Assembly (NCBI GenBank): GCA_001931875.2
Contig: MSJH02000813.1
Location: forward strand, 186,001-250,000
DNA length: 64,000 nt
Origin: Byssochlamys sp. IMV 00236
Lineage: Eukaryota; Ascomycota; Eurotiomycetes; Eurotiales; Thermoascaceae
Reading direction: 5' to 3'
Shown here: one piece after another, positions 33,034 to 46,041 of the stretch
How the letters are laid out: each line of letters begins with the position of its first letter
Numbering within the stretch: the stretch's first letter is position 1
Notes under the pieces: generated by a model
What the model was told of the DNA's origin: nothing
What the model saw: only the letters and a program-made list of their open reading frames with translations
Databases searched by the model: none
Program-made: the position numbers and the translations under genes

Positions 33034-35564
33034 TTTGAGGTGGATTGTGTTGAATGTTTACTTTCTTTCTCTGAAGAGTTTGTGGAGTTGGTGTGGATAG
33101 TTGTTGAAGGGATAGTCTTTCTTACAGAGAAAAAAAAAATTTTAAAATAAAAATAAAGAGATATGATCCAAGTAGGTCTGTAGATCTTTTTTGTCTGTTC
33201 TATACAGGTACATGCCTCTCGTTTCTTATCCCTGCGCATGATGGATGTCAGTCTGGCAGTAATGGCTTGATAGTCGTTAATAAATTGATATACTGCATCT
33301 AAGATAGGAAACCAGAGTTAGTTTCAGCGCCCGGCTTCCTACTTCCTAAGGCAGAGAGCATGGCTGTTATGTAGATAAATGCCATCTACACCTTCTTTGA
33401 TATTTCCAGGACTGCAGATTCCCCAGATTTGGGAAGTAATACAATACGACCACTGGCAGGGCGACGAACCGGACCGCTTCTTGGTAAGCTTATCACCCGA
33501 TAACTTAGTTAACTATCTACTAGGGTAATCAACCGCATGCTCGTGTTTGAAATAATAGCAATCCCGTGGATGGTCGGGAGCGAGCTCGTAGGCCAAGGGT
33601 CATTGGTGGGACAACTTCGTCTTATACGAGAACTTCCTCAGCTGTGCTGCGGTAATAATCCCGCATACAGACATATTACATAGCCATCGGGATGAAACCC
33701 TCTTTAGCGGATGTACGGCTCGTGTGATGCTGACTCTACTGACGGTTCGCGGACTTCTGAGGTCGTATTTGGTGCTGATGAGTCCGACATAGACTACATG
33801 TCCTGTGCTGTCCGTGACGTGGAGAAGCCGGAAGGATTCAATGGCGCAGATTTAGGCCTTCAGAAACACCGTCAAAAGAGGAGTTAGGTTTGGCCCGATT
33901 CGCGTAACTGCAACAGTCGCATCGTTTCACCCCGTCGAGTAGCAGCGGTAATAACTCAGTGATGCTGGAGTGTCACTCGATAGGATAAAGAAGAGTACAA
34001 AACTCCATCGTCGAATTGCCCGGAGATCCTCATCCACGGCGGGTTGTTATTTGAGATGCGTGACTACCGCGAGTCTGTACGCTAGTTAGTTCCTCGTACA
34101 AGTCAGTCAAGACAACGAGCCGTTGGACGCTGGGGAGCCAATAGAGATGATGTCTCTGTTTGGCCTGAGAGTCTCACGATCGCTACGATCCCACCAGCGT
34201 TGCAACTCGTGAGATGATCCGATGGTGGTAGATGCGAATGCCACAACAACAGGGGCCAGGGACCTCAATAAACATCTCACTGAACGGCCGTGACGGTTTT
34301 TATCCGAAGCAAGTACGGAGTAAGTTAGTTAGAGTATTGCTTTCTCCAAATGACACGAAGGCGTTCCGGTGGGATCGTACAGCGTGCGTTGTTGCGGTCT
34401 GCAGCGGACGAGTAACAGCGCCGAGAAGATGTTCTGGTGGTCATCTTCACCCTCGCCTTTCTCACCACCCGCAAGGATCGTCAACACTGCAAGCACGGTT
34501 TCTTCCCCGTCTTGCTCGCAATGGTGCCTCAGAGCGGCAACCGCGAGCGAAATAATCCACCCATCTCCTCGCTTGAGGCCGTGGATCGACACGCCCAGCG
34601 ACATCGGTGGTCGCCTGTGGCTCGCCAATATCCGAGAAAAACCGCTGTTGGACGGAGACTCCGACGGTCATAGGGCTCCCTCGTCTAGGACTGCGGCATG
34701 CAATTAACTACCAGTACGGAGTATTCCGTACATAATCGCACCTTGCGCCTGTCTCATTCTTGGCGAACTAGGACAGAAAGCAGGACAGAGACTAAGAACC
34801 GGATGAGGGGACAACAATGACAATATGATCGACGATCAAGAGTCCCTGGCACACGTAACTCCCCCGATAGTGCCGTGTCTCTTCGGTCTCTACAAAAAAG
34901 AACAACTTGTTGGTCTGGTATTTGGGAGGATCAGAGTCTGTCGTCTGGATCTGTCCGAAAAGACTCGCATGTCCTGATCCATCTGTTCCTTGGGTCTCTG
35001 CCAGGGCTAGCGGCTCACGTATGATTTATTATTATTGTACTATTGATTATTCGATTTGTTCGTTCTCGCCTCCGCGCCACGCTACGAGATCCAATAATAA
35101 TAACTATCGACACTCGAGGTTGGACGGTGGAGCCTGAACACTCGGTCCTCCCCCGCATGAACGTTTGGTCGGGACTCAGGAGCAGCTGTCAGTTGTCCAC
35201 ATCCCGGTCAGCTCTTCGCTGTTGTCCAACGATGGTGGCAGACGCCCTGAAGCCGAGTCTTGGGGCACAGCATGGGGATCTCTGACCGCATTGTGGGGGG
35301 CGCGCACGGAGTCCACACGCTTTCATCAGCCTTGTCTTAAAACCGGTCAGGACCTTCTATTTCAAGAGACTCTTGCTGCTGTCTTTCCCTCCTGGATGTG
35401 AGGCCTCCCATCCATGCGTTTGTGATAAACGTCTGCGACATCCCAGCCATGCTGCGATGTGGGCAACGGACGCAAGCTGCTCCTCGGATCGACAGTTCCA
35501 ACACCATGTGTGCTCGTCTATAACACGCGACTAGGGCCACGGCAAGAGCTCAACGATACATAGG
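33034..35564. other. Intergenic region with no recognised gene
   Basis: About 2.5 kb. Short ORFs (for example 34232-34707 and 34907-35401) occur in several overlapping frames with no recognised domain. An A-rich run lies at about 33129-33160. The last few hundred bases should contain the promoter of the DUF7703 gene. Confidence 0.5.
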
Positions 35565-36674
35565 ATGGCGACTGATGGCCCCAGTGCGCCGGGTGACGGC
35601 ATCACTGGGGGATATACAGGAAAAAATCTTGGGGTCCAGATTGCCATGGCCACGTTCACCGGAATTGCCTGGTACAACGCGATCGAACTCATCGTCCTTC
35701 TCTTTGTGACTTTTAGTCAGTATAAGGGTCTTTACTTCTGGAGTCTTCTTTGTTCAGCTGTCGTCGGCGTTGTACCATATTCACTCGGCTTCCTTCTCAA
35801 ATTTTTCAATCTCACGAGTGCGCGGTGGCTATCTGTCACATTCCTCACTGTCGGCTGGTATTTTATGGTCACTGGGCAATCGATCGTTCTATACTCGCGG
35901 CTACATCTGGTCCTGAGGAATCCTCGAGTCCTACAGCGCGTCTTGTTCATGATCATTGCCGACGCGATTGTTTTGCATGTACCGACCACCGTTGTGACTT
36001 TCGGCTCCAATTTTGATTATGACACAACCGCATACGTTCGGGGATACAATGTCATGGAGAAGATCCAGATGACGGGGTTCTGCCTGCAGGAGTTCATCAT
36101 CTCCGGCCTATACATCATCGAGACTGTCAAGCTGCTGAAACTGAATCCGGATAAGCGCAATCGAAAAATTATGTACCAGCTTTTGGGCATCAATCTGCTT
36201 ATCATTGCGATGGACCTGGGTCTTCTTTTGGCTGAATATCTGAACTTCTACGTCATTGAAACGACGCTCAAAGGCGCTGTCTACAGTGTCAAACTGAAGC
36301 TCGAGTTCGCTGTTTTGGGCAAGCTGGTTCATCTGGTCCATTCCCACGGCTGGAAGCCACAACCTGCCAGCTCCCCGAATGACTTCCCGGATTTTGTGGA
36401 TGCCACGCGAGTCACATCCGACGTGACCCATGCTGCACCGACTATTAGATACCCTTCACATCCGTGGATGGATCCCGACGATATCGATATCGCCGTATTC
36501 GAACATTCGGAAAATCCCCGGGATCAAGAGATAGGTCATTCTGAGTTATCTGGATCGTGGAGCGGCGAGACTCAAACGAACGAGCTGTCTCCCGGTATAG
36601 CATTGGCACCCACGGACTTTACAAACGCTCTACGACCGTCAAGCAATGACAAATATAAAGACCGTCCGGGTTGA
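35565..36674 (+). CDS. Heptahelical membrane protein, DUF7703-like
   Basis: Intronless, 369 aa, ATG at 35565. Seven hydrophobic segments fill residues about 25-265, after a short Gly-rich N-terminus; the remaining 100 residues are hydrophilic and acidic. Segments such as AWYNAIELIVLLFVTFSQYK, GLYFWSLLCSAVVGVVPYSL, SVTFLTVGWYFMVTGQSIVL and LQEFIISGLYIIETVKLLKL fit the ascomycete-specific DUF7703 integral membrane family, whose topology is GPCR-like. Function is unknown; plasma-membrane sensing is only a guess from topology. The next recognised gene on the same strand is another heptahelical protein 2.6 kb downstream. Confidence 0.8.
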   Translation: MATDGPSAPGDGITGGYTGKNLGVQIAMATFTGIAWYNAIELIVLLFVTFSQYKGLYFWSLLCSAVVGVVPYSLGFLLKFFNLTSARWLSVTFLTVGWYFMVTGQSIVLYSRLHLVLRNPRVLQRVLFMIIADAIVLHVPTTVVTFGSNFDYDTTAYVRGYNVMEKIQMTGFCLQEFIISGLYIIETVKLLKLNPDKRNRKIMYQLLGINLLIIAMDLGLLLAEYLNFYVIETTLKGAVYSVKLKLEFAVLGKLVHLVHSHGWKPQPASSPNDFPDFVDATRVTSDVTHAAPTIRYPSHPWMDPDDIDIAVFEHSENPRDQEIGHSELSGSWSGETQTNELSPGIALAPTDFTNALRPSSNDKYKDRPG

Positions 36675-39315
36675 AACGAGACTTCGGCTGAAGCTTGAAT
36701 TTACTCTCCTATACAAGATACGAGTGCCACTTTACGAGACTCGATTATCGCAAGGAATCCCAAGAAAGGGATTCCCGCCGTGCTGTAGGGCCATCAAAGG
36801 GCCCATTCATGTACAGCACACGCGAAACCTGTCTATTGCGCCAGAATGCGCATAGACGCGGTGAGCTAGAAAATGCCACCCACTATCCGATGCAGACGTA
36901 GGGGAACACTCCCTCATCATCAGATGCTATAATTGAAAAATTACTAGCTACAACCCTGAGACACTTAGTGATTGAAAGAAACCGGGCATGTCGGAAATGG
37001 TCGTCGCCTTCGGAGATGCCGAATCAAGACGTCATGACTGACCAATCCTCCATAATTTGAGGTTTACAACAGACAAATCTAGTATAAGCACAATTGAATC
37101 AATTCCGAATCATATCTTCCTTTCCAGTAGTAGTAGCCCTGTGCCGTTGTTACAGTGTGGTCTACCTCGTATTCGAAAACACATCAGATCCTACGACAAG
37201 CCACCTCCAACCAGAGAAGACCTCGTGGCATGACGGAAACTGGTAAGATCTCCCCGTAAGAAGAGATTATCCATTTTACCCACCAATCCTTTCCCCGCAG
37301 AGAAAATCTCCGAGCAAATCTTCTCCGCTAGACCCCGCATTTTAGATCATCACTATCCATGTCGCCATTGTGAATTGTTGGGGAGAAAGGCGGCTAAAGG
37401 CTGGAATTGGGTAGAGAAGTCGAGTCATAGTTCCGCGCTATAGAAATAATGCCTCTTATATTCTTCTGATGGGGTGATGAGATTTGCTGTTGATGTGGGA
37501 ATTGACAGAGTCTGCAAGTTACCTACTAGCTCAATAACCGACAGGGACAATTACATCTATTTTGATTAGAGGTCAGGATTAGTTATTGTGACTGTGGATA
37601 TGAGTTAGACACTGTACGCTTCCCAAGGCCAATCAGCAGCGCTTCTTTTTCGTATAAATTGGCGGCCTTTCCGAATGGAGTGCACAAATTTTGTTCTTTT
37701 GGCATCGCAGAACTCGCGTTGTATTTGTCCTCCTTGGTCGGACGTAGTGTCGATGATATTATCGTCGAGATCTATCCTAGACTCAACAGATGATTTGTTG
37801 CTCAAGTTGCGAACTTTGTTGAAATTGCTTCGGGATGTATAAAGGCCGCGACGAGCGACGTATTTGAGGTGACTATATCGTGGCAGTTCAGCGAAAGTCG
37901 TACTCAGTTCGTACATGATTTATCCTTCTCAGTGAAGTATTGGTTTAAGGCAGCAGCAATCCTCAGTGGCTGTCTATATCCTTAGTCATGTAATAAGTAC
38001 CTGAACCTGGTCTAGCTTGGCGATATCCACGAAGATTTATGATCTACGAAATTACTTTGAAAAAAACATAATTGTCAATCTATTGAAAAGTTTATGAGAA
38101 TCATCTCGTACTCACTATAGCTCGAAGGGCGAAGGACCGCAGCGATAGCCGATAATTGTCAATCTTGCAGCGCCATCGCGACACGGAGTTGTATACAGCA
38201 GAATCCTTTGGATAAATGCGAAACTGAGCAGATACGGTACCAACTTGAAACGTCGAAGGATCTCAAGAGAATGATCCAATGTGGATTCCGGTTCTGATCG
38301 GCGAGCTGTTTCCTAGGTGAAGAAAACGGTACCTTGATTTGGATACTGCAGTGGGATCCAGCAGGATCGATTTTTTATTTATACACAAAACGAACCTACC
38401 TCGACGGGTCTGTCAAATCCTTTGGGGCGTAAAAAGTCCTTAAATATCATTAAGTATAGCTTACATAAATACCACAGGATAACTAGATGACAAATGGACG
38501 TGACGCTGCGAACGTCTTTCTATCATGCTTGGCCCCCAACGTGGAGCCCGAATCCTTCAACATTGGCCGCCATCTATTTGCCGGTGATCTCACTCCAGGC
38601 CGTATATTGGACCCTAGGTATGAACCAAGATGGGTATTCAAGCCACTTATTTCCAGGGAAGCGGTATGTGAATGCGAAGTATACGAGGCGATCGGTGGAG
38701 TCCGATCACTTCTACTGCCACGCTGTGGCTGCAGCACTATGCCCTATCTCTGTCGATTTCGCTGAATTGCATAGATCTCTACGGCCATAATTACGGCCGC
38801 ATATGGTCTACCACGTTGCAGTTGCTTTGTCACAGGGCACTTAGGACCGGCCGATCTACAATCTTCCCGACCCACGAGAGCCATGGTGGTCTATGAAAGT
38901 CAGCGAATCCTCTTCGCTCCGTCCGAAGGAAGACTGGGGCCGTTTTTTTTCTACGGTTATTCCATCCGGATTCCAGAAATTGGATCTGACCACCCGGCCG
39001 TTCGTTTCATCAAGAGCTTATTATATCTATTTTGAAGAGTGGGGTCAATATCGATCTCGGAAATCCAATGGTGATTCCGTTGTCATGGTCCCCGTCAGCA
39101 AAAGCCACCAAGTTAATCGACACTAACATCGTCGCGTGGCTAGCCCATGTGTGGAGGTTTGGGTCGAAGCTTTTGCTTAATCGTGGCTGATTCTGGTCTT
39201 CTTTCAGCAAGCTGAGAGGCATTGGTAGAAACTTAGCGGTCAACTATGGCTGCTTATATCGGTTCTACTCCCCTCTGGGAGAGTGACTTTTCAACCACAT
39301 ACAATATCACATCCC
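36675..39315. other. Gene-poor tract between the two heptahelical genes
   Basis: About 2.6 kb, by eye AT rich at 37.0-38.5 kb. It contains a 103-codon ORF on the minus strand (listed) and overlapping short frames at 38487-39126 (+) that shift reading frame and may be remnants of a decayed gene, though no domain was recognised. No transposon ends or terminal repeats were seen. Confidence 0.45.
37605..37916 (-). CDS. Possible small basic protein, unknown
   Basis: ATG-initiated frame of 103 residues with a basic composition and a C-terminus ending SAADWPWEAYSV. No family recognised and no partner exon found. It lies alone in an AT-rich tract. It could be a remnant exon or a chance ORF. Confidence 0.22.
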   Translation of the reverse strand: MYELSTTFAELPRYSHLKYVARRGLYTSRSNFNKVRNLSNKSSVESRIDLDDNIIDTTSDQGGQIQREFCDAKRTKFVHSIRKGRQFIRKRSAADWPWEAYSV

Positions 39316-40713
39316 ATGGCCATGGCTTCAGGTGTGGCACAGCATACGGATTATTCAAATTCGATTTCGTCGAAAGGGGCTGTGGTTATCATTATCACGG
39401 TCATTTTTTCGGCACTGAGTTTCCTGTTCGTTGGTTTACGATTATGGGCAAGAAGGCTTAGAAGGTCGACTCTAACGGTCAACGACTTTATGATAATGGC
39501 TGCTCTGGTGCGTCCCGGCTGTCAACCATGAGGAAGTACTATGGTGGTTTGGATGTTTTCTGATATTCAAATGATAGGTTTTCCAAGTAGGAGAAATGGC
39601 GGTTCTTATCCTTGGTAAGTGATACCACAGCAGGCGATAAGATCATGAAACCTCAGCTAAACCAACATGTAGGCACTCGATCAGGCGGCATCGGGTACCA
39701 TGCCTCGATGTTATCGTCAAAGAAAATGAGTTATTTGATGAAGGTAGGCATCACGAGGCATATTACTTCATCAGTGTGACCTGACAGTATCTCAGATCTA
39801 CATGGCCGTCGAGCCTCTATGGATATCGTCGAATTCCTGTGCGAGAATATCCATGATCCATCTATATATTACCACATTTCCTTCGAGACGGTTCTTGGTC
39901 ACCGCATATACAGTGGCTGCACTTGTTGCGGCCTGCTGGGTGAGCACAATTATCCGCATGTGTCTACTCTGCTCTCCCCTCGCATATATTTGGGATAAGT
40001 CTATACAGGGTGGACACTGCATCAACATCCGTGCGTCATGGATCAGTGTCTCGATCATTGGCTTGGTCCTCAATGCCATCATTCTCATTATACCCATTCC
40101 CATGCTCCGGCATCTACGACTACCTGGAATAAAGAAGATAGCCCTGGGTGGTGTCTTCTTGTTTGGATCTGCGTAAGGAACAACAGCAACAACAACCGAA
40201 CGCCTCTTGACGTGGTTCTAACAATAATATTATAGGGTCTGCGCAATAGCAGCGCTACGAGTTATTTCCATCGCTCGACTCAACACTGCAGATATGTCTT
40301 ACAGCATAGTCTACCACGCCATCTGGAGTGCTCTCGAACCGTGCTTAAGCATCATTGCTGCTTGCCTTCCCGTCCTACAACCCATCCTATCGAAACCAAT
40401 CCGCCGCCAAAGCTGTTACGGCCTGTCAACCGAATCTAATACTGAATCCGGGACGCTCTCCCAAACTCATCTCCGATCCCATCACAGAATTGCCTCGATC
40501 GAAGTCAGGAATAACGCATTCCGCCCACTCACTGCAAATACGGGGATATTTCCTCCTCCTACAAACATCTGTTCCGTTCAGCCGAAACAAGACATCGACT
40601 CAGAGGCAAATAGTATGTTCCAGCGCCAAATGGAAAATCTACAGGGCATCCTTGTCACGCAGGATTGGGACGTGCGCACATTGAAGGAAGCAGATTCGCC
40701 CAGAACACGATGA
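39316..40713 (+). CDS. Fungal rhodopsin-fold integral membrane protein
   Basis: Predicted 384 aa from five exons: 39316-39507, 39578-39614, 39673-39743, 39796-40172 and 40236-40713; the total is a multiple of three. It shows the seven-TM pattern of the fungal rhodopsin-domain family (Pfam PF20684, SAT4/PTH11-type membrane proteins): GLRLWARRLRRSTLTVNDFM after TM1, a TM3 region EPLWISSNSCARISMIHLYI, CSPLAYIWDK with GHCINIRASW before TM5, LIIPIPMLRHLRLPGIKKIA, and YHAIWSALEPCLSIIAACLP in TM7. The C-terminal 110 residues are Ser/Thr rich and cytosolic. No retinal-binding lysine claim is made; the family name reflects fold. Many members are orphan receptors or secondary-metabolism-linked membrane proteins. 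Another ATG at 39246 opens a different frame and was not used. Confidence 0.85.
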
Positions 40714-41964
40714 TCATCCATTTATTTCTTCTGGTGTCCGCGTTGATTTGTTAGCCCTGTTATTCGCGCACTTGATACCCTCTACTATGCATATAGAACG
40801 GAACGGCGTTATATTGTTTTTTTTTTGTCCTTTTTACTTGAGTGGTGGGAATGTATATGGAAAATAGGTACCTACTTGGGCTTTTGGTTTCATGCATGGG
40901 TCAGGTTACATTTGCAGATAGGATACGAGAAAAGATATCTTTCCCATGAAATTCAATTTGCTTTGCTCAGAAATACGATAAACAGTGGTCATCGCTGCTT
41001 GCATACCTGACTCGGGTATGCAGAGAATCATCGAATCCGAAATTGGGGGCCGAATAGTTAGGTAGGTAGGTACCTAAAACCCGATATTTCTTCTAGACGA
41101 TGTCTTAGCAGAACGCCTAAAAACTCTATCCATCTATCTGTTATCAGCCCTGATATAGAGTATTCGAATATCTATCGAAACTTACAGTTTCCTTGAATTG
41201 AACATAATCTAAAATGCTAACCCTATCCTCCCACGCCTTTTCTGCCCCCACACGCACGCATGGTGGTCACGACCTGCTTTTTTCTTTTTCTTTTTTTTTT
41301 AAAAAAAAAGTTTAAAGCATATCAGATACAGTTATGAGTCCTGGATATATCCCTCCCACTCACTACTTCTTCGTATTTGATTGCTTTTTAAAAAAAAGTG
41401 CTAGTGCTAGCATACACCGGAGTGTGAATCTTACCTACTCTTGAAGGCGCGCCTTATGCATTGTATATACTGTGCATAAGTACAATACACGTGGGTCTCA
41501 CGTCAGCATCCTATATCTATATGCATGCTACTCGATTAGTTTATGCGAGAAGGATCCTATGTGTAAGTTTTGGCCCCCGCGGAAGAAGTTATGGGAAGAA
41601 GATCAGGTTCGTGTTGCATGCCTAAATTGCTCCGGTTCCCGACGGAGAATTTCTGGGAGAGGTTGGATTACCTACTGAAAGAAGATGCTCCAAAAGATTT
41701 CAAGAATGACTCCATAGTTAACTAATAGGTACGACTGACTAATGATCACAACATGCTCCTGAGGTAGAAAGGAATCCAAAAAAACGTATAAACTCATGAT
41801 GCCAAACAACCGAACGCCTTGATATCTACAAGTACTGGGACAGCAGCAACGTGTTTGAGACTGATGCCCCAAAAACGATACTGAAAGTAACCGAAATCCA
41901 CAAATATGATACAAACAGATCGCAACGTGTAGGTCGTGATATCATACTTCCCATCATTCATTCT
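40714..41964. other. Intergenic region between convergent genes
   Basis: About 1.25 kb between the rhodopsin-fold gene (+) and Pff1 (-), so it holds two 3' ends. It has T and A homopolymer runs near 40818-40826 and 41278-41309. No coding sequence recognised. Confidence 0.5.
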
Positions 41965-44850
41965 TTAGACTTTGAAGGACTTGCTGCCCTCGACGAGACC
42001 GTCCGATAACTTGCTTATTGCAGCCCAGTCAGGGATGTACTGCTGAACCTCATCCAGCGCGGGGATGAGTCCCGGGCGATTATGGTCGCTCCACAAGCAG
42101 ACTACCCGTCCACTCAGGTCCCCCTTCGGCCATCGAACGTCAACTGTCCATGTCCTGTCCCACGTACGGCTCCAGAGTCGAATCTCCTTGGTTCCGTGGT
42201 GAGAAATATGAGGAAAGCGATCGTCGAGGGCGCTTCCGGCAACGTTAAAGTCCGAAACAGGGGAGTCGAATAAGATTTTGCAGGCCCGTGTATTTTTCCC
42301 GGAGATATCGAAGGTGGCCCTCTTGGCGCTTGTCTTTGAGACATTAAATGATACCCAGTCGCTTTCTGAGCCCGTGGATAGAGAGGACAATTCTGTACTG
42401 GTGACATGCGGTGGAAGTCCCTCCCAAGAGCACTTCAATCGGGGCCCAAGCCAATCGCAGGTTATGTTTTGGCCAGCGGCGCTAGGAACGGCGTTCACCG
42501 CATCATTCACAAATGGAGGGATACCCGTGAGCGACGCACGGTTGACACCGGTATCCAGGTCGACTTCCTGAATGAAGAAAAGTTTCAAGCGATTTGTTGG
42601 AGAGAATGGGAATGCGACCAGGTTGTAGATGAGTGTGCCAATAAAGATCAAAAGCAAGAAAACTGGGATGTGGTAGGTATATCGATGGATGAATGGCAGT
42701 ATAGGCACAAGGATGAGCACCGCGCAAGCAACGATCAGCAAATAGACGGTTAAGACAGAACTGCCGTCTTGACCGGTCTGATGCAGAGCACTTGTTAGGA
42801 AAAGGCCGATCTGACCAACTAAAATAATGACAATTGGGGCCAGGAGAAGCAGCTGCAGTACCCATGTCCACTTGGGAAGTTTAGCGCTCCATTGCTGCTC
42901 ATGTCCATATACAGCTGGGTCGCGATCATGCTCTTGGACAGTGAGATCGCTCGTGGTATGGTTGTCATCTTCTACGCGAGTGTAGTGCGCGAATGTCATT
43001 CGCTGTCCTCCCCCTCGCAGCAGAGACGTGGATTCCGTCGGTTCCTCCTCAGCATTGGCCGTGCTTCCAATCTCGTCGGCGGTAGGGGTAAGAAGTCGAC
43101 TGCCAAAGCTGCTTGCTCTCCGCGACGTCTGTCGGAACTGGCTCACATAATCGGATTTCCTCGGTAGCGAAAACAGCTCCAAATAAGAAATCCACGTAGC
43201 CAGGAATACCCCAACGAAGTAGAAAAAGACAAAGTAACCTCCAGCTAAGCCAGATTTGTTCTCATAGACGGTGGTGACGACAAGAAGCACCCACACCACA
43301 ATGAACAGCCACGTCAAAGTGTAGACTCGGTGCAGAGCAGAAGGTCGAGCGAAATCTGCTGCACGAGACACAAACCATGCCAAGAAGAACCAGGCAGACA
43401 TGATCATACTCCAAACAGCATATTCGCTGCTATGTATGATCTGGGGATTGACCTTGGTTAGCAGGTAGGCCAGACCGACTGCAACCCCAGTGGGCACCCC
43501 AAACAGGAATATGAACCGGAATATTCCTCTCAGACCATAAAGCGGGACTCTCTCGTCACCGGCTTCGTCCAGGGGGACCGACATGCTGAAAAGATACATT
43601 CTGTTGACTTTAGATACCGCCACACTGGTGACAAATAGGGTCAATGGTCCTACGATAAGCAAGGTCACCGAGAGTGCAAACAGAGTGTGAAGCTGGAATA
43701 CAGCAAAGGCACTACCAAACAGATCGAACCACACCGCGTCCGAACCTTTGCCGCTGGGTACCTTTCCAGGCTCTTGCGCATCTCCATCGAAGCGATTGCT
43801 GGAATCAGACACAAGACCCTCGGTCGTAGCAACGGCAGCTGATAGCATATGCCACACGGCATCCTTGCTGGTATGTCTCGCATCATCCTGATCGGTGTGG
43901 TACCTAGCTCGAGGTTCCATGAATGCAACATCCAACCCACGGAGACCAAGGTCACCTTCGAAGACGACGTAGTCGGTTTGACTGCGAACAAGCCGGAACC
44001 CATCTTTGCTGAGGACTGAGCCATACGGATACTGTGATCTCTCATAGAATCGAGTGACTTCCGTGTCAGAACTGCGGAAGAGTGTAGCTCGTCCTCCAGC
44101 TCCGGCGCCTTCCAGATTCAGGAAAGTGTGAGGGAACTTGGAGATTGGATGCTGACTGTATACACGCGCGCCATTGAGAAAATCTTCCTCGCCGTTGTTG
44201 AATAGCACCACCAATCCCTTCCGTGGAGCGTGTCCGGGCGTGGTAAAGTATTTGATCAATTGGAGACAGGTGATAACCCCGACACCATCGTCCGTCGCAC
44301 CATAACCGGTCGAGACGCTATCATAGTGCGCATTGACCAAGACGCCGCCTTTGCCCTCAGGCTCGCCTTCTGGATCATCCCACCATTTGTCTTTGCTGTC
44401 CTCGGATCCGCGGATATATACGATTATGTTGGTACCTTCGAAATACACTCCCAGAGTGATAGTGCTGGCGACACTACCTCCAGAAAAGGTCAGATTAGAC
44501 GTATTGTCATCAAAAACGAAGACGTCCGGTCTTTCTTCTCCCGCGGACTGGTGCGCTTCGTCTGAAGCGCGCGCCTCGAGGATTTCGTTAACCCTCGTCA
44601 ACAGCCATTGATGTACATCGTCATTCCGGTGGGAATTGTAGGGATGGAAACCCGCAGTAAGGTGTTGGAGGTCTACCCACGCCTCCGTGAGATTGATCCC
44701 CTTTGGATCTGTGCTCGGTGCGGACGGTAGAACATGACGGATGACGAGCAGCGGCACGATGAGCGCGACATAGATAACGGTCACTATTATTGTCACAGGG
44801 CCGGGCGTGAAGGCCAGAGGATTCGCTCGCGCAGCCTTGTGTAAAGCCAT
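41965..44850 (-). CDS. pff1: Vacuolar membrane protease, M28 family (Pff1)
   Basis: Intronless, 961 aa from the first ATG at 44850; the open frame extends 25 codons upstream without an ATG. A signal-anchor helix at about residues 18-42 precedes the lumenal M28 peptidase domain. Zinc-site residues are visible: H175 in NAHYDSV, D187 in ATDDGVG, catalytic E221 and ligand E222 in NNGEEDF, E247 in NLEGAG and H318 in ARYHTDQDD. About eight more TM helices follow (residues 375-775), then a C-terminal lumenal domain. This is the layout of yeast Pff1/YBR074W, a multi-spanning vacuolar metalloprotease. The N-terminal [13 protein letters not shown] is a family hallmark and supports the chosen start. The substrate is unknown. 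Confidence 0.93.
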   Translation of the reverse strand: MALHKAARANPLAFTPGPVTIIVTVIYVALIVPLLVIRHVLPSAPSTDPKGINLTEAWVDLQHLTAGFHPYNSHRNDDVHQWLLTRVNEILEARASDEAHQSAGEERPDVFVFDDNTSNLTFSGGSVASTITLGVYFEGTNIIVYIRGSEDSKDKWWDDPEGEPEGKGGVLVNAHYDSVSTGYGATDDGVGVITCLQLIKYFTTPGHAPRKGLVVLFNNGEEDFLNGARVYSQHPISKFPHTFLNLEGAGAGGRATLFRSSDTEVTRFYERSQYPYGSVLSKDGFRLVRSQTDYVVFEGDLGLRGLDVAFMEPRARYHTDQDDARHTSKDAVWHMLSAAVATTEGLVSDSSNRFDGDAQEPGKVPSGKGSDAVWFDLFGSAFAVFQLHTLFALSVTLLIVGPLTLFVTSVAVSKVNRMYLFSMSVPLDEAGDERVPLYGLRGIFRFIFLFGVPTGVAVGLAYLLTKVNPQIIHSSEYAVWSMIMSAWFFLAWFVSRAADFARPSALHRVYTLTWLFIVVWVLLVVTTVYENKSGLAGGYFVFFYFVGVFLATWISYLELFSLPRKSDYVSQFRQTSRRASSFGSRLLTPTADEIGSTANAEEEPTESTSLLRGGGQRMTFAHYTRVEDDNHTTSDLTVQEHDRDPAVYGHEQQWSAKLPKWTWVLQLLLLAPIVIILVGQIGLFLTSALHQTGQDGSSVLTVYLLIVACAVLILVPILPFIHRYTYHIPVFLLLIFIGTLIYNLVAFPFSPTNRLKLFFIQEVDLDTGVNRASLTGIPPFVNDAVNAVPSAAGQNITCDWLGPRLKCSWEGLPPHVTSTELSSLSTGSESDWVSFNVSKTSAKRATFDISGKNTRACKILFDSPVSDFNVAGSALDDRFPHISHHGTKEIRLWSRTWDRTWTVDVRWPKGDLSGRVVCLWSDHNRPGLIPALDEVQQYIPDWAAISKLSDGLVEGSKSFKV

Positions 44851-46041
44851 GGATCCTACCTTTCGCGGATGGAACCGGCGCAGTGGCAGGCGACGAGAGT
44901 ATGGCCTCCTTAGGACATGGAGCAAAAAGGAATTGTGTTCGAGGAAAGTAGTTATTAAGCGATGTCGTTATCGTCGCGCGGTGGAGGTCGAACGCGGGGG
45001 GGCTGGAAGGCGAAGCAAAGCTCTAAGCTTCTTCGGGAGCTTTTCTGACGGGAAACTCCCGGTCAGATCCCATCGCACTATCTTTAGATCACAGACAGCG
45101 ACAGCTGATATTTAATAATGCTATGCATGCCAATAGGAACGTATACTATGTAGCTTGGGCTCGTCGAGGATAGGATTAACCTACTCCACGTCATTCGCTG
45201 CACCTAAGCGCAGATAGCCGGAGAGCTACAACAGGCCTTATTGAATCGTCGCTAATGATCTCCTTTGTCGAAGCTAAACTCGATGTGATCTGGATTAGAT
45301 ATGTGCCTACGAAAAGCGGAGTGGTCCGTTTAATCGAGCGCGATAGAGTGACGATGTTTTAGCACATCACTTTCCTAGAATGTACTGTACGTAGATCGGG
45401 GACTGGCAGCTGGCCAGACAATACAGCTCAATAAGATACAAAAATGTTAATTCTCTAATCGGCTGTTCTGGTATATCTGCAAGGTAACACCAACGCGGGG
45501 AGAAATATCATCGCTTCGTCATTCGACGCTTGAGATTTGATGCTTGAATCTTCAAAATTCGCTCTAAGTCATCCAGAAAGGTTTCAAATGATACAGCTGT
45601 GTAATAGCACGACAAGAGCACTCGAAGTATTCGAAGCGTGTGTATGTACAGCAGAACGCAAGTAATCTGAGCATACGTCTTCCCAGGCAGCGGCGGGCTG
45701 CACGATAGCGCACTTGCTTCAGAGTAGCGGAATGCAGAGGTAGGAAAGGAAACAAAATATCATTATATCTCGCTCTGCACGCTATCAGTCGGTATGGCTC
45801 GGTAGAGCGTATGCGCTTAGTTGCAGACGTCCTTGGACCTCTCTGCAAAGGCTGCTGGGGCTCCGTGTTTGCTAATACCCCCGCTCGGTTTATCTCGCTA
45901 AAGTAGCGAGAAATGAGTATGAATGAACATTGATCATACGGGTGAAGCTCGCTTTGAAGTAGCAGATCACAGGCATCCGAACAAGGGAGATGCGAGACCG
46001 TGTAAAATACGAATCAGCCGGATAGACTTAAAGCAGGGGTA
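44851..46041. other. Intergenic region with no recognised gene
   Basis: About 1.2 kb holding the Pff1 promoter and the 3' end of grrA. ORFs in it (for example 45564-45848, -) are without recognisable features. A short tRNA-like stretch near 45790-45840 was rejected. Confidence 0.45.

Noticed and set aside
38487..39126. Overlapping + strand frames that could be read as one decayed gene
   Set aside because: Joining them needs arbitrary frame changes and no domain appears in any frame.
39246..39461. Alternative start and frame for the rhodopsin-fold gene
   Set aside because: This frame loses the TM1 and following WARRLRRSTLTVNDFM signature and no splice pair joins it to the correct frame.
44851..44925. 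N-terminal extension of Pff1
   Set aside because: The open frame has no ATG here, and the family start ([11 protein letters not shown] shortly after Met) fits the ATG at 44850.
45780..45840. tRNA-like stretch (GGCTCGGTAGAGCG followed by a possible arm)
   Set aside because: No B-box (GGTTCGANNCC) or closing acceptor stem is seen, so it is not a complete tRNA gene.
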